A DNA stretch of 47,215 nucleotides from a bacterium. Lineage in GTDB: Bacteria > Actinomycetota > Acidimicrobiia > Spongiisociales > UBA5794. The stretch covers positions 1-47,215 of the forward strand of contig JAAELU010000305.1 of NCBI GenBank assembly GCA_024226255.1, in the 5' to 3' direction. The notes beneath the pieces are model-generated. The model saw only the letters and a program-made list of their open reading frames with translations. It did not search any database and had not been told where the DNA came from. Of the stretch, positions 30,318-39,861 are shown piece after piece (within the stretch, counting starts at the first letter, position 1; each line of letters starts with the position of its first letter). A program made the position numbers and the translations under genes.

Positions 30318-32378
30318 GTGAAACGATCCTCCTTCGCTTTGGTTGCGCTCGCCCTCATAGCGGCCGCCTGTACGGCTGGCGGTGGTGCAAACGCGTCGCC
30401 CACCACCACGTCCCTTGATGGCACGACGACAACCGCCCTTGCCGGGGAGCCGGCAGTGCCGGCGCAGTCGCATGCGGGTACCGAATCGGCACCACCATTT
30501 CCCGAGGGGCTGGATTGGCTCAATACCGGAGGGCCGCTGGCACTGAGCGACCTCCGGGGGAAGGTCGTGTTGCTCGACTTCTGGACGTACGGATGTATCA
30601 ACTGCATTCACATCATCCCCGACCTCAAACGGCTCGAGGAGGAATACGCAGAGGAACTGGTCGTCATCGGAGTGCACTCGGCCAAGTTCCTCAACGAAGG
30701 CGAGACCGACAACATCCGTGATGTTGTGCTGCGATATGGCGTTGAGCACCCCGTGGTCAACGACCGGGACTTCGAAGTCTGGCGGACGTGGGGCGCCAAC
30801 GCGTGGCCAACCACGGTCCTCATCGACCCGGCCGGCAACGTGGTCGGTGGCCACTCCGGGGAAGGGGTCTACGACGTCACCCAGCCCGTGATCGCCTCCC
30901 TCGTTGCCGAGTTCGAGGCGAGCGGTGTTCTGGATCGGACGCCGATCGAATTCGTGCTCGAACAGGACGGACGGCCCGAAACAGTCCTGTCCTACCCGGG
31001 CAAGGTGTTCATCGATCCCGCAGGCGAGCGGCTCTACATCGCTGACAGTGGGCACCACCGGATCGTCGTCACCGACCCGACTACCGGGAATGTCGTAGAT
31101 GTGTACGGTCGCGGTCAGCCGGGTTTCTCGGACGGCGCCGCTCTAGAAGCAACCTTCGACTCGCCACAGGGCCTGGCTCTGAGTCCCGACGGCAGAGTGC
31201 TCTATGTCGCAGATACCAACAATCACGCGGTCCGTTCTGTCGACCTCGAGACCGGCAATGTCGGCACCATCCTCGGAACCGGCACGCTGGGCTGGCCGCC
31301 GACCGCAGGCAACGCCTCTGAAGTGTCCATCAACTCTCCGTGGGCGCTCGAGGAGCGTGACGGCAAGCTGTACATTGCAATGGCCGGCCACCACCAGATA
31401 TGGGTCATGGACCTGGCGTCTGACATCGCGGGACCAATCGTCGGCAATGCCCGCGAGTCGACAACCAACGGACCCCTGGATCTAGCCGAGCTGGCCCAAC
31501 CCAGCGGCTTGGCCTTCGATGATGCCGGGGTTCTGTACTTCGCCGACTCCGAGTCGAGTTCGATACGCTCGGCTCAAGTCGAACTGAGTGACGGGGTTAC
31601 GGACGTGATTGTCGGCAGCGATGCCAACCTGTTCGACTTCGGCGATGTTGACGGCGTTGGGACCGCAGCCCGCCTGCAACACCCGCTCGGGTTGGCGTTG
31701 GGCATGGACGGTTACCTCTACGTGGCCGATACCTACAACTCGAAGGTGAAACGAATCGACCTCGAGCGTCGCGAAGTGACGACGTATCTCGGTGGTGAGC
31801 GCGGCTGGCAGGACGGTGAGTCTGCCCAGTTCAACGAACCCGGCGGTCTTGCTTTGTTTGGCGAGACGCTGTTTGTGGCGGACACGAACAACCATGCCAT
31901 CCGCAGGATCGATCTGGCGAGTGGTTCCACCGGCACGCTGGTCCTCAAGGGTATTGAGGCCTTCGCCCCACCGCCGGATAATGCCGACTACCGAGGAGTC
32001 CTGGTCGAAATCGCCGAGCCGATCTCAGTAGCTCCGGGAGCCGGATCGGTGGTCATCGATATCACCCTGCCGCCGAACCACAAGGTGAATGAGGATGCAC
32101 CTTCGTCAGCGGAGTTCTTTGTCACCGGGGCAATCGCCGATTTCGGTGACAGTGCCGGGCTTTCGCTGACCGGGGCCAAGTTCCCGGTGTCGGTGCCGGT
32201 GCATTTCGCTGCCGGCGAGGGCACCGTCACCGCGGACCTCACAGTGATCTACTGCCGGGAGGGCTCCGAGAGCCTATGTCTCATCCAGCAGCTGCGCTTT
32301 GTGGCGCCAGTGGCGGTTTCCGATAGCGGTGCAACGGCCGTAACCCTGCGATACACGATCGAGGCCCCTGCCGTATAG
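30318..32378 (+). CDS. NHLRC2-like thioredoxin-NHL repeat lipoprotein
   Basis: A 686-aa protein. A signal-like start (VKRSSFALVALALIAAAC, Cys18) suggests a lipoprotein, although the lipobox is not perfect. A Thr/Ser linker leads to a thioredoxin-like domain with GYxxGCxxC-like YGCINCIHIIPDL (Cys93, Cys96) and NAWPTTVLIDPAG. Six NHL blades follow, each with a motif such as LYIADSGHHRIVV, LYVADTNNHAVRSVDL or LFVADTNNHAIRRIDL, forming a six-bladed propeller, then a C-terminal beta domain. This matches the NHLRC2 domain order. A redox or scaffold role outside the membrane is inferred. GTG 30318 is chosen because the lipoprotein signal begins there. Confidence 0.85.
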   Translation: MKRSSFALVALALIAAACTAGGGANASPTTTSLDGTTTTALAGEPAVPAQSHAGTESAPPFPEGLDWLNTGGPLALSDLRGKVVLLDFWTYGCINCIHIIPDLKRLEEEYAEELVVIGVHSAKFLNEGETDNIRDVVLRYGVEHPVVNDRDFEVWRTWGANAWPTTVLIDPAGNVVGGHSGEGVYDVTQPVIASLVAEFEASGVLDRTPIEFVLEQDGRPETVLSYPGKVFIDPAGERLYIADSGHHRIVVTDPTTGNVVDVYGRGQPGFSDGAALEATFDSPQGLALSPDGRVLYVADTNNHAVRSVDLETGNVGTILGTGTLGWPPTAGNASEVSINSPWALEERDGKLYIAMAGHHQIWVMDLASDIAGPIVGNARESTTNGPLDLAELAQPSGLAFDDAGVLYFADSESSSIRSAQVELSDGVTDVIVGSDANLFDFGDVDGVGTAARLQHPLGLALGMDGYLYVADTYNSKVKRIDLERREVTTYLGGERGWQDGESAQFNEPGGLALFGETLFVADTNNHAIRRIDLASGSTGTLVLKGIEAFAPPPDNADYRGVLVEIAEPISVAPGAGSVVIDITLPPNHKVNEDAPSSAEFFVTGAIADFGDSAGLSLTGAKFPVSVPVHFAAGEGTVTADLTVIYCREGSESLCLIQQLRFVAPVAVSDSGATAVTLRYTIEAPAV

Positions 32379-32425
32379 GTCAACAGGCTGCTTGCGGCGC
32401 TATCTGGCAGTGGATCGAAGGGACG

Positions 32426-32941
32426 TCAGGAGGATCGGGACGTCGTTATCGGCTTGGGATCCTCGGAGCGGCTGGCTGCAGCTCCGTTGGCACCACCATT
32501 GCCGGTGGCCGGACCGGGCTTGGATGTGAGGCGTCCGAATGCGCTGGGGCGCCGTGCCGGACGAACAGGAGCCGTCGTTTGTGCCGGCTGAACGTAAGAC
32601 TCCTCGAGCACGGTGAGTTCGACACCACCGACCAAGTCGGCGATGAGGTTGTAGAGAACCGCACCAAGCGTCATGGCCGCGGTCGCGGCGATGGTCCACA
32701 CGATGGCCAGGAAGATGACGACTCGACCCCAGGTTTCTCCGTCGATCACGAACGTGATCTTCACCTGGTCAAAGAGATCGGTGATCGAAGCCGGAATTCC
32801 CTTTTGCAGCAACAGCGACCACATAACCCATAGGCCGAGCACAAAGACAGTGGCCGTGATGGCGTTGAACACCAGCGACACCTTTAGAACGGTCCACGGA
32901 TCAAATCGACGAATGATCCGACGTACTCTACGAACTGCCAT
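32426..32941 (-). CDS. DUF3566 membrane protein downstream of gyrA
   Basis: A 171-aa protein. RRVRRIIRRFDPWTVLKVSL is the conserved DUF3566 start, followed by two helices (about 26-50 and 90-115) separated by a loop and then by LYNLIADLVGGVELTVLEE. A polar Pro/Ala/Ser-rich C-terminal tail lacks order. The same gene follows gyrA in many Actinomycetota, including Rv0007-type mycobacterial proteins linked to division. ATG 32941 matches the family start; AAGGAGAG lies upstream but rather far (about 12 bases), and TACACT further upstream may be its -10. Confidence 0.85.
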   Translation of the reverse strand: MAVRRVRRIIRRFDPWTVLKVSLVFNAITATVFVLGLWVMWSLLLQKGIPASITDLFDQVKITFVIDGETWGRVVIFLAIVWTIAATAAMTLGAVLYNLIADLVGGVELTVLEESYVQPAQTTAPVRPARRPSAFGRLTSKPGPATGNGGANGAAASRSEDPKPITTSRSS

Positions 32942-33064
32942 TAGGGAAAGATCTCTCCTTGAGACGCCGCGAGTGTACCGGCCGTTTCCGGGTATACGTT
33001 GCATCGGCGTGGTCTGTCAAAGAAACGATGCCAACGTGCGCCTGGTTCCCGGTCACCCTCGCCG

Positions 33065-33529
33065 CTACCCAAATGGTGCATCGAGCTGATGTGTCGCAGT
33101 GTCGCTGGATGTCCGAGAGAATCTCAGCGTTTTGTAGAAGGCGGCGGCCGTGCTGTCGGGTGTTCGCACACGAACGGCCCTGAAGTGCCCGCCAGCCGAG
33201 GCAAGAGCGTGCTCTACGAGGAGCCTCCCCAGTCCCGAGCGCCGGTGGGAGGGACTGATGTACAGGCGCCGAATCCGCCCGGTTTGGAGGTCTCCTGTGT
33301 GCGGGTCGCGGCTAATCCCGCCGACTCCGGCAAGTGTGTCTCCCACAAACGCTGCGAATAGTGCCTCCCCCGGCTCATCGAATCGGTTCGTACCATCAGC
33401 CCAGTCGACCTCGAGCCTCTGTAGATGACCGTAGCCCTCGGCCACGCTCTCAGCACGTAGCTCGGCGTAGCCTGCAGGCAAGTCGAAGACACGAACAACA
33501 CGATTTGGGCCAGGGTTCGGAGCGCTCAT
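33065..33529 (-). CDS. GNAT-family acetyltransferase
   Basis: A 154-aa complete GNAT protein. ALFAAFVGDTLAGVGGISRD forms the central strands, IRRLYISPSHRRSGLGRLLV the acetyl-CoA loop, and VRTPDSTAAAFYKTLRFSRT the C-terminal strand pair with the usual Tyr. Acetyl transfer to an unknown amine is inferred. GGAG lies four bases before the ATG. It sits between gyrA and the DUF3566 gene on the same strand with short gaps. Confidence 0.85.
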   Translation of the reverse strand: MSAPNPGPNRVVRVFDLPAGYAELRAESVAEGYGHLQRLEVDWADGTNRFDEPGEALFAAFVGDTLAGVGGISRDPHTGDLQTGRIRRLYISPSHRRSGLGRLLVEHALASAGGHFRAVRVRTPDSTAAAFYKTLRFSRTSSDTATHQLDAPFG

Positions 33530-33561
33530 ACGACTCCACCAATCAACCGGTCAACCGTCTC

Positions 33562-35991
33562 TTACTCGTCGTCTTCCTTTGGAACCAACGACACTGCAGT
33601 CAGCTCAGCGTCATCTGCCAGGTTCATCACCCGGACGCCGGTGCTGTCGCGGCGTTGGCGGCTGATCTCTCTCGCCGGCTGACGAATCACGATGCCGTCT
33701 GAGGAGATGATGAACACCTCGTCGTCCGGCGAGACTGCTCGGGCGGCCACCATCAGGCCGCGAACCCTCGTCAGCTTCATCGCCTTGACGCCTATGCCGC
33801 CCCGCTTCTGCAGCGGGAAGTCAGTCATCTTGGTGCGCTTGCCATATCCGCCGGAGGTCAGCAGCAAGATGTCGCCTCCGTCCTCGAGCCCGGCGGCAGC
33901 GACAACCTCGTCACCCTCGCGTAGTTTGACGCCGCGTACGCCTTGGGTGTCGCGACCCATGGGACGCACATCACCCTCCGAGAAGCGGATGCCCTGGCCA
34001 TTCTTGGTGAACATCACGAGGTGGTTCTCGCCACCCGTTGCCCGGACCGCAACTACTTCGTCGCCCTCTTGCAGCTTGATCGCGATCAAGATCGCATTGC
34101 GAGAGTCGTAGTCGGAGAACTTGGTCTTCTTGACGTTGCCGGCCTTGGTGAACATCACCAGATACGGGTGGGTCTCGTAGTCCCGGGTATCAATGATCGC
34201 TTCGACCCGCTCGTCAGAGTCCATTGAGAGAACCGACTGCACCAGCGAACCCTTGGCGGTCCTGTCCATCCTTGGGAGTTGGTGGGCACGTACGCGATAG
34301 ACCTTGCCCTGGTTGGTGAAGAAGAGCAGGTAGGCGTGCGCCGATGTGTGGAGCACGTGCGTCACAACGTCGTCCTCGCGGAGCTGGGCACCCCGCACTC
34401 CCCGGCCGCCACGACCCTGACTGCGATAGGCCGCCGCCAGGACCGCTTTGACGTAACCGGCGCCGGTGATCGTTACGACCAAATCCTCGTCGGCAATGAG
34501 GTCTTCAAGCGACATGTCGCCCTCGTCGGGAACAATCCGACTGCGGCGCTTGTCGCCAAACTTGTCCCGGATCTCGGTGAGTTCCTCGGCCACGATGGCT
34601 CGTTGCCGCTCCTCGCTGGCGAGGATCGCCTCGAGATCGGCGATGAGGGCCAATTTGGCGGCGTGCTCTTCGCGCAGCTTGTTGGTTTCGAGGGCGGTCA
34701 GGCGGCGCAGCGGCATGTCGAGGATCACATCTGCCTGGACTCGTGATAGCTCGAAGTTGGACATCAACTGGGTGCGGGCCTCATCGACGTCGGCGGAGCT
34801 GCGAATGATCCGGACAACCTCGTCGATGTTGTCGAGGGCAATCAGCAAGCCCTCCAAGATGTGCGCTCGATCCTTGGCTTCTTTCAGCCGGAACTCGGAA
34901 CGGCGGACGATTACCTGGATTTGATGCTCGAGGTAGTACTTGATCATCTCGGCGAGATTCAGTGTCCGCGGAACCCCGTCGACTAGGGCGATGGCGTTTA
35001 CGGAGAAGTTCTCCTCGAGCTGGGTGCCTTTGTAGAGCTGGTTGAGAACGACCTGCGGATTGGCATCACGCTTGAGCTCGATGACGACTCGGACGCCGTC
35101 GCGGTTGGTCTCATTGCGAATGTCGCTGATGCCGGTGATCGTCTTGTTGTTCACCAGGTCGGCAATCTTGGTCATGATGCGATCGATCGAGACCTGGTAC
35201 GGAATCTCGCTGACGATGATGCCAAACCGTTTCTTCTTCAGCTCGACGACATCGGTAACTGCCCGCATCTTCACCGATCCCTTGCCGGTCAATAGCGCAT
35301 CGTGGGCACCCTTGTGGCCGACGATGTAGGCGCCCGTCGGGAAGTCCGGGGCTTTGACGAATTCGAGGAGATCCTGCGCTGAGGCATCGGGGTTCTCCAG
35401 CGTGTGGAGGCAGGCGTTGATCACTTCGGTCAGGTTGTGCGGCGCAATGTTGGTCGCCATTCCAACGGCGATCCCCGTTGAGCCGTTGACGAGCAGGTTG
35501 GGGTACCGCGACGGCAAGACCGTCGGCTCCTGTCGTTCACCGGAGTAGTTGCCGACGAAGTCGACGGTGTTCTCATTGATACCGTCGAGGAGGTGAGCGG
35601 CGAGCGGCGCCAGACGGGCTTCGGTATAACGCATTGCGGCCGGCGGATCATCAACCGTGCCGAAGTTGCCCTGGGGATCGACGAGCGGATAGCGCGAGGC
35701 GAAGTCCTGGCCGAGGCGGACCATGGCGTCATAGATCGCATCGTTGGAGTGGGGATGGAACCAACCCATCACATCGCCGATCACACGGGCGCTCTTGCGG
35801 AAGGGTGTGCCCGGCCGTATCCCGGAGTCAAACATCGAAAACAGGATGCGACGGTGCACCGGCTTCAAACCGTCGCGGACGTCAGGGAGTGCCCGAGAGA
35901 CGATTACCGACATCGCGTACTCGAGGAACGAGTCCTGCATTTCCCGTTCGATCTCAATGGGCCGAACTTGGCCCTCGTTTGTCTCTGGCAT
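33562..35991 (-). CDS. gyrA: DNA gyrase subunit A, altered quinolone pocket
   Basis: An 809-aa GyrA with breakage-reunion domain, coiled-coil gate and six-blade C-terminal domain. Tyr122 in AAMRYTEARL is the DNA-cleaving residue; GNFGTVDD precedes it. The GyrA box reads QGRGGRG. The quinolone-determining segment is HPHSNDAIYD, whereas the usual actinobacterial form is HPHGD(A/S)(S/A)(I/V)YD: Gly is Ser, the first Asp is Asn, and Asp occupies the key Ser/Ala position. The second Asp is kept. AAGGAAGG precedes the ATG. Together with GyrB it introduces negative supercoils ahead of forks. Confidence 0.97.
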   Translation of the reverse strand: MPETNEGQVRPIEIEREMQDSFLEYAMSVIVSRALPDVRDGLKPVHRRILFSMFDSGIRPGTPFRKSARVIGDVMGWFHPHSNDAIYDAMVRLGQDFASRYPLVDPQGNFGTVDDPPAAMRYTEARLAPLAAHLLDGINENTVDFVGNYSGERQEPTVLPSRYPNLLVNGSTGIAVGMATNIAPHNLTEVINACLHTLENPDASAQDLLEFVKAPDFPTGAYIVGHKGAHDALLTGKGSVKMRAVTDVVELKKKRFGIIVSEIPYQVSIDRIMTKIADLVNNKTITGISDIRNETNRDGVRVVIELKRDANPQVVLNQLYKGTQLEENFSVNAIALVDGVPRTLNLAEMIKYYLEHQIQVIVRRSEFRLKEAKDRAHILEGLLIALDNIDEVVRIIRSSADVDEARTQLMSNFELSRVQADVILDMPLRRLTALETNKLREEHAAKLALIADLEAILASEERQRAIVAEELTEIRDKFGDKRRSRIVPDEGDMSLEDLIADEDLVVTITGAGYVKAVLAAAYRSQGRGGRGVRGAQLREDDVVTHVLHTSAHAYLLFFTNQGKVYRVRAHQLPRMDRTAKGSLVQSVLSMDSDERVEAIIDTRDYETHPYLVMFTKAGNVKKTKFSDYDSRNAILIAIKLQEGDEVVAVRATGGENHLVMFTKNGQGIRFSEGDVRPMGRDTQGVRGVKLREGDEVVAAAGLEDGGDILLLTSGGYGKRTKMTDFPLQKRGGIGVKAMKLTRVRGLMVAARAVSPDDEVFIISSDGIVIRQPAREISRQRRDSTGVRVMNLADDAELTAVSLVPKEDDE

Positions 35992-36053
35992 GGCCTTCCT
36001 TGTGTTCTGGCGCTATCTCGACGACTTAGAGCTTGCTGGATGATCGCTGTGGA

Positions 36054-36080
36054 CGGGAACGGACCGGCGGTCCGTTCCCG
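36054..36080 (-). terminator. Perfect 12-bp hairpin between gyrB and gyrA
   Basis: CGGGAACGGACC-GGC-GGTCCGTTCCCG is a perfect 12-bp stem with a three-base loop. It lies about 90 bp after the gyrB stop and before gyrA. There is no T-tract, so an attenuator or processing site is also possible. Confidence 0.6.
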
Positions 36081-36172
36081 ATCTGCGGAATCTCGTCACT
36101 ATCTGCCACAGCCCGACTAGCGAACGGGATGGGAGCCGCAGAGACGCCACAATTGGATTGTTCAGCAGGCTC

Positions 36173-38104
36173 CTAAATGTCGAGGAAACGAACGTCTTTG
36201 GCGTTGGTCATAATGAACTTGCGTCGAGCCTCGACGTCGCTGCCCATGAGCGTTGCGAATACCTCTTCCGCCCGGAACTGGTCTTCCAACTCGACCCTCA
36301 GGAGTTGGCGGGCCGTCGGGTCCATCGTGGTCGCCCACAGTTGCTCGGCGTTCATCTCGCCGAGGCCTTTGAAGCGCTGGATGTTGAGCTTGCGTCCCTC
36401 GAGCTCTGCCTTGATCTCTTCGAGGCGGGCATCGTTGTAGGCCCACTGCGTTTTGGTTCCGGCCTTGACCGAATAGAGCGGCGGCTGGGCGATGTAGACG
36501 TAGCCGGCTTCGATGATTTCCGGCATATGGCGGAAGAAGAACGTCAGAAGCAGGGTACGGATGTGCGAACCGTCGACATCTGCGTCTGTCAGGATCACAA
36601 TCCGGTGGTAACGGGCCTTGGTGATGTCCATTTCGTCACCGATGCCGGTACCGATCGCTTTGATCAGCGACTGGATCTCTGTGTTCTGCAGGATCCGAGC
36701 AAGACGGTTCTTCTCGACGTTGATGATCTTGCCGCGGATCGGCAGGATCGCTTGAAATTCAGAGTTCCGTGCCTGTTTGGCGGAACCACCGGCCGAATCG
36801 CCCTCGACGATGAACATCTCACTCACGGCGGGGTCCTTCGACGAACAATCCGAAAGCTTCCCGGGTAGTCCGCCTGAGTCCAGGAGACTCTTGCGAGTGA
36901 GGTCGCGGGCCTGGCGGGCCGCCATACGGGCCTTCTGAGCATTGAGCGCCTTGTCGATGATGCGGCGGCCGTCACCAGGGTGGCGTTCCAGCCATTCCGG
37001 CACAGCCTGATTCAGCGCCTTCTCGACAAAGGACCGGATCTCGGTGTTGCCCAGCTTGGTCTTCGTCTGACCCTCGAACTGGGGAGTACGGACCTTGGCC
37101 GAAACGATTGCGGTGATGCCTTCCCGGACGTCTTCACCCTGGAGGTTCGTGTCGTTTTCCTTCAGCAAGTTGCGCGATCGGGCGAACTCATTGATTGCCT
37201 TGGTGATCGACTTGCGGAAACCCTCTTCGTGCGTGCCGCCTTCGTGGGTATTGATGTTGTTGGCGAAGCTGAGGATCGTCTCGTTGTAGTTGTTGGTCCA
37301 CTGCAGTGCCACTTCGATCTCGGCGGTGCTATCACCCTTCTCAAAGTAGGCAATCTGCTTGTGGATCGGCTCCCTAGTGCTGTTGAGGTGCTTGACGAAG
37401 TCGATGAGGCCGCCCTTGTACTGGAAGACCTCCTCAATAGGGCCCTCCTCGCCGTCGCGGGGACGTTCGTCGCGGAAACGGATTTCGAGACCCTTGTTGA
37501 GGAACGCCATCTCTCGCAACCGCGTGACGACGACAGCCGTGTCGTACGCCTGGGTCTCCTCAAAGATCTCCGGATCCGCCCAGAAAGTCACTATGGTGCC
37601 GGTTCGTTTGGCCGCTTTGCCCTTCTTCAGGCTTGTAGTCGGCTTGCCATACTCGAACGTCTGCATCCACTTGTGGCCATCGCGGATGACTTCGATGTCC
37701 AACTTGGTGGAAAGTGCGTTGACCACGGATACGCCCACGCCGTGCAGGCCACCGGAGACCGTGTAGGCCCCCGACTCGAATTTGCCGCCGGCACCGAGGG
37801 TGGTCATCACGGTGGTCACCGCGGGCTGCTTGGTTTTGGGGTGTTTGGCGACCGGGATGCCTCGACCGTTGTCGACCACACGAACGCCACCGTCGGCCAA
37901 GAGGGTCACCTCGATGCGCGTAGCAAAGCCGGCCATTGCCTCGTCGACGCCGTTGTCGACGACTTCCCAGATGAGGTGATGAAGGCCCTTGGGCCCAGTT
38001 GACCCGATATACATGGCCGGTCGTTTCCGGACGTGCTCGATGCCCTCGAGAACCTCAATGTCTTTGGCTTCGTAGGACGCGTTGGATCGTTTTGCGGCGC
38101 TCAC
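36173..38104 (-). CDS. gyrB: DNA gyrase subunit B
   Basis: A 643-aa GyrB. The N-terminal GHKL ATPase domain begins VLEGIEHVRKRPAMYIGSTG and includes VVDNGVDEAMAGFA, with Asn/Asp of the ATP site, and GRGIPV. The transducer follows, then TOPRIM with EMFIVEGDSAGGSAKQARN, PIRGKIINVEK and DADVDGSHI carrying the catalytic acids. The end LWATTMDPTARQLLRV is typical. GTG 38104 has GAGGAG four bases upstream. It powers supercoiling by GyrA2GyrB2 using ATP. Confidence 0.97.
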   Translation of the reverse strand: MSAAKRSNASYEAKDIEVLEGIEHVRKRPAMYIGSTGPKGLHHLIWEVVDNGVDEAMAGFATRIEVTLLADGGVRVVDNGRGIPVAKHPKTKQPAVTTVMTTLGAGGKFESGAYTVSGGLHGVGVSVVNALSTKLDIEVIRDGHKWMQTFEYGKPTTSLKKGKAAKRTGTIVTFWADPEIFEETQAYDTAVVVTRLREMAFLNKGLEIRFRDERPRDGEEGPIEEVFQYKGGLIDFVKHLNSTREPIHKQIAYFEKGDSTAEIEVALQWTNNYNETILSFANNINTHEGGTHEEGFRKSITKAINEFARSRNLLKENDTNLQGEDVREGITAIVSAKVRTPQFEGQTKTKLGNTEIRSFVEKALNQAVPEWLERHPGDGRRIIDKALNAQKARMAARQARDLTRKSLLDSGGLPGKLSDCSSKDPAVSEMFIVEGDSAGGSAKQARNSEFQAILPIRGKIINVEKNRLARILQNTEIQSLIKAIGTGIGDEMDITKARYHRIVILTDADVDGSHIRTLLLTFFFRHMPEIIEAGYVYIAQPPLYSVKAGTKTQWAYNDARLEEIKAELEGRKLNIQRFKGLGEMNAEQLWATTMDPTARQLLRVELEDQFRAEEVFATLMGSDVEARRKFIMTNAKDVRFLDI

Positions 38105-38224
38105 TGATCTCCTCGAGAACGTTTGTTGCAGCGGTTAGTCATCGGTGTATTGCAACCGTGTCATTATAGCCGGGCCCCGGGGGTTTCGGGCCCATTTGGC
38201 GACCTTCGAGAAGATATCACGGTT

Positions 38225-38251
38225 CGTAAGAAACCCATTGGGCAATGGGTT
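38225..38251 (-). terminator. Rho-independent terminator after dciA
   Basis: On the minus strand AACCCATTG-CC-CAATGGGTT (38251-38232) forms a 9-bp stem and is followed directly by a T-rich TCTTA stretch. It overlaps the dciA stop codon and separates dciA from gyrB. Confidence 0.65.
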
Positions 38252-38684
38252 ATGGACCCAGGGTCGGAGTGACTCGGAAAGATATCGAGGTAACAGTATC
38301 CGCCCCGACGATCTGAGTCGCTTTTTGCAGTATCTGGGAGGTGAGGAAGCGCATCTTCGATGCCGTGGCGCCGTCGGCGACGAGAACGACAAGACGCCCT
38401 CCATCGCACGATCCGGGCCTGGTCTTGGCGGCAAATTGGGGCCCGACGACGTCGCCCCAACGAGCCGCCAGCAATCCAGCAGGGGCCGCTCTTCCGCCAC
38501 CAACCTTGTCCATGAAGCGGTCGACGATCTCCGAAACGGATTGGGGACGTCGGCGGGCTCGCCACTCGTCTTCCGACAGGTATTCATTTCCTTGCTCTCC
38601 GGTGTTTGCCCTCGAGTCCCTCGGAGCAGCACGCCGGAACTGCGGTGAGCTTCCTTCGGGTCCACGTCGGGTGTTGTCGGTCAT
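38250..38684 (-). CDS. dciA: DUF721/DciA-family replication protein
   Basis: A 144-aa protein. An N-terminal polar part precedes the DUF721 domain: VSEIVDRFMDKVG, LLAARWGDVVGPQFAAKTRPG, GRLVVLVADGATASKMRFL and a final QILQKATQIVGADTVTSI. DciA proteins help load the DnaB helicase, and the position between recF and gyrB is the conserved actinobacterial one. It overlaps the recF stop by four bases (ATGA), so it is translationally coupled. Confidence 0.88.
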   Translation of the reverse strand: MTDNTRRGPEGSSPQFRRAAPRDSRANTGEQGNEYLSEDEWRARRRPQSVSEIVDRFMDKVGGGRAAPAGLLAARWGDVVGPQFAAKTRPGSCDGGRLVVLVADGATASKMRFLTSQILQKATQIVGADTVTSISFRVTPTLGP

Positions 38685-39796
38685 CTGACTCCCAGTTCTG
38701 GGGCGGCGGATCCGAGCTCTTCGATCGACCCGTCCGCTACCCGCCAGCGTTTGCCGGCGAGTGGAACTTCATCGTGTCGGGCGCTAGTGACAAAAACTTG
38801 TCCATTGGGCAACAGATCGATCACGCCGGCAGATCTATTCACGTCGAGTTCGGAAAAGACGTCGTCGAGAAGCAGGATCGGCGGCCGGCCATGGCGCTCC
38901 TCGAGCAGGGAGAACGCCGCGATCCGCAGCGCTAGTGCCACCGACCTTTGCTCACCCTGGCTGGCATGAGTCCGTGCCGGCCGGTCGCCCAACCAAAGCG
39001 CAACGTCGTCACGATGGGGCCCAACGGTCGTAGTGCGCTGATCCATGTCCCGTTTGCGCCTCTCGAGGAGGGCCTCGGCAAGCGCTCCCGCCGGATCGTC
39101 CGGCCGCAACCACCACGCTTCGTAATCGGCCCGCAAGCGCTCAGCGCCCTCACCGGCCACGGATGCGTAACCCGCGCTCAGATGGGGCTCGAGCCGCTCA
39201 AGCAGGCTGAGGCGGGTTGCCACGAGACGCCCGCCAACGTCGGCGAGACGCTCATCCCAAACTGCAAGCGTGACCGGATCGGCGTGGTGGCCCTCATCAC
39301 GCAGGAAACGGTTGCGCTGCCGAACGATCTTGTCGTACTCCGTCCGATCGGCACCGGCTGCAGGAGAGATATGCGCCGCTATCTCGTCAACGTAGTCGCG
39401 TCGCAGCGACGGGCCTCTCTTGACGACATCCAGATCATCGGGAAGGAAAGCCACCAGCGGGACCTCCACGGCAACATCCGCGTTGCGGCGGGGCCGTTTT
39501 CCATTGACGAGGATCCGGCGTCGGGCCTCGGCGGGCAGTTCAACCTCCACTCTGAGCTCCCCCGACTCGCGCTCCACTCCCCCACGAATGAAGGCAGCCT
39601 CGGCCCCGCTCCTCACCAGAGCCGCGTCGGGGGCCGCTCGGAAAGACCGCAGTCGCGACAGATAGCCGACTGCTTCGAGAACGTTTGTCTTACCGGCCCC
39701 ATTGTCACCAATGAGGACGTTGAGGCCCGGATCAGGGGTGAACGTGAGCGACTCATAGGAACGGAAGTCCCGCAACTCCAGCCAACTCAGATGCAT
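38681..39796 (-). CDS. recF: DNA replication and repair protein RecF
   Basis: A 371-aa SMC-like ATPase. The start LSWLELRDFRSYESLTF, Walker A GDNGAGKT, signature THASQGEQRSVALALRI and Walker B PILLLDDVFSELD are all present in order. RecF helps RecR/RecO load RecA at gaps. It starts 65 bp after dnaN and overlaps dciA by four bases. No ribosome site is visible before its ATG. Confidence 0.95.
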   Translation of the reverse strand: MHLSWLELRDFRSYESLTFTPDPGLNVLIGDNGAGKTNVLEAVGYLSRLRSFRAAPDAALVRSGAEAAFIRGGVERESGELRVEVELPAEARRRILVNGKRPRRNADVAVEVPLVAFLPDDLDVVKRGPSLRRDYVDEIAAHISPAAGADRTEYDKIVRQRNRFLRDEGHHADPVTLAVWDERLADVGGRLVATRLSLLERLEPHLSAGYASVAGEGAERLRADYEAWWLRPDDPAGALAEALLERRKRDMDQRTTTVGPHRDDVALWLGDRPARTHASQGEQRSVALALRIAAFSLLEERHGRPPILLLDDVFSELDVNRSAGVIDLLPNGQVFVTSARHDEVPLAGKRWRVADGSIEELGSAAPELGVR

Positions 39797-39861
39797 AACT
39801 CAGTTGCCGTGAGGCGACAATGGTGTGTGGCTTCGCACGGCGGCCGGCACTGGAACATCCC

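Noticed and set aside
34279..34746. 155-codon plus-strand frame opposite gyrA
   Set aside because: Shadow of gyrA; no independent start signal or family.
36980..38002. 340-codon plus-strand frame opposite gyrB
   Set aside because: It is the complement of a well-conserved gyrB; the peptide has no domain and arises from codon bias.
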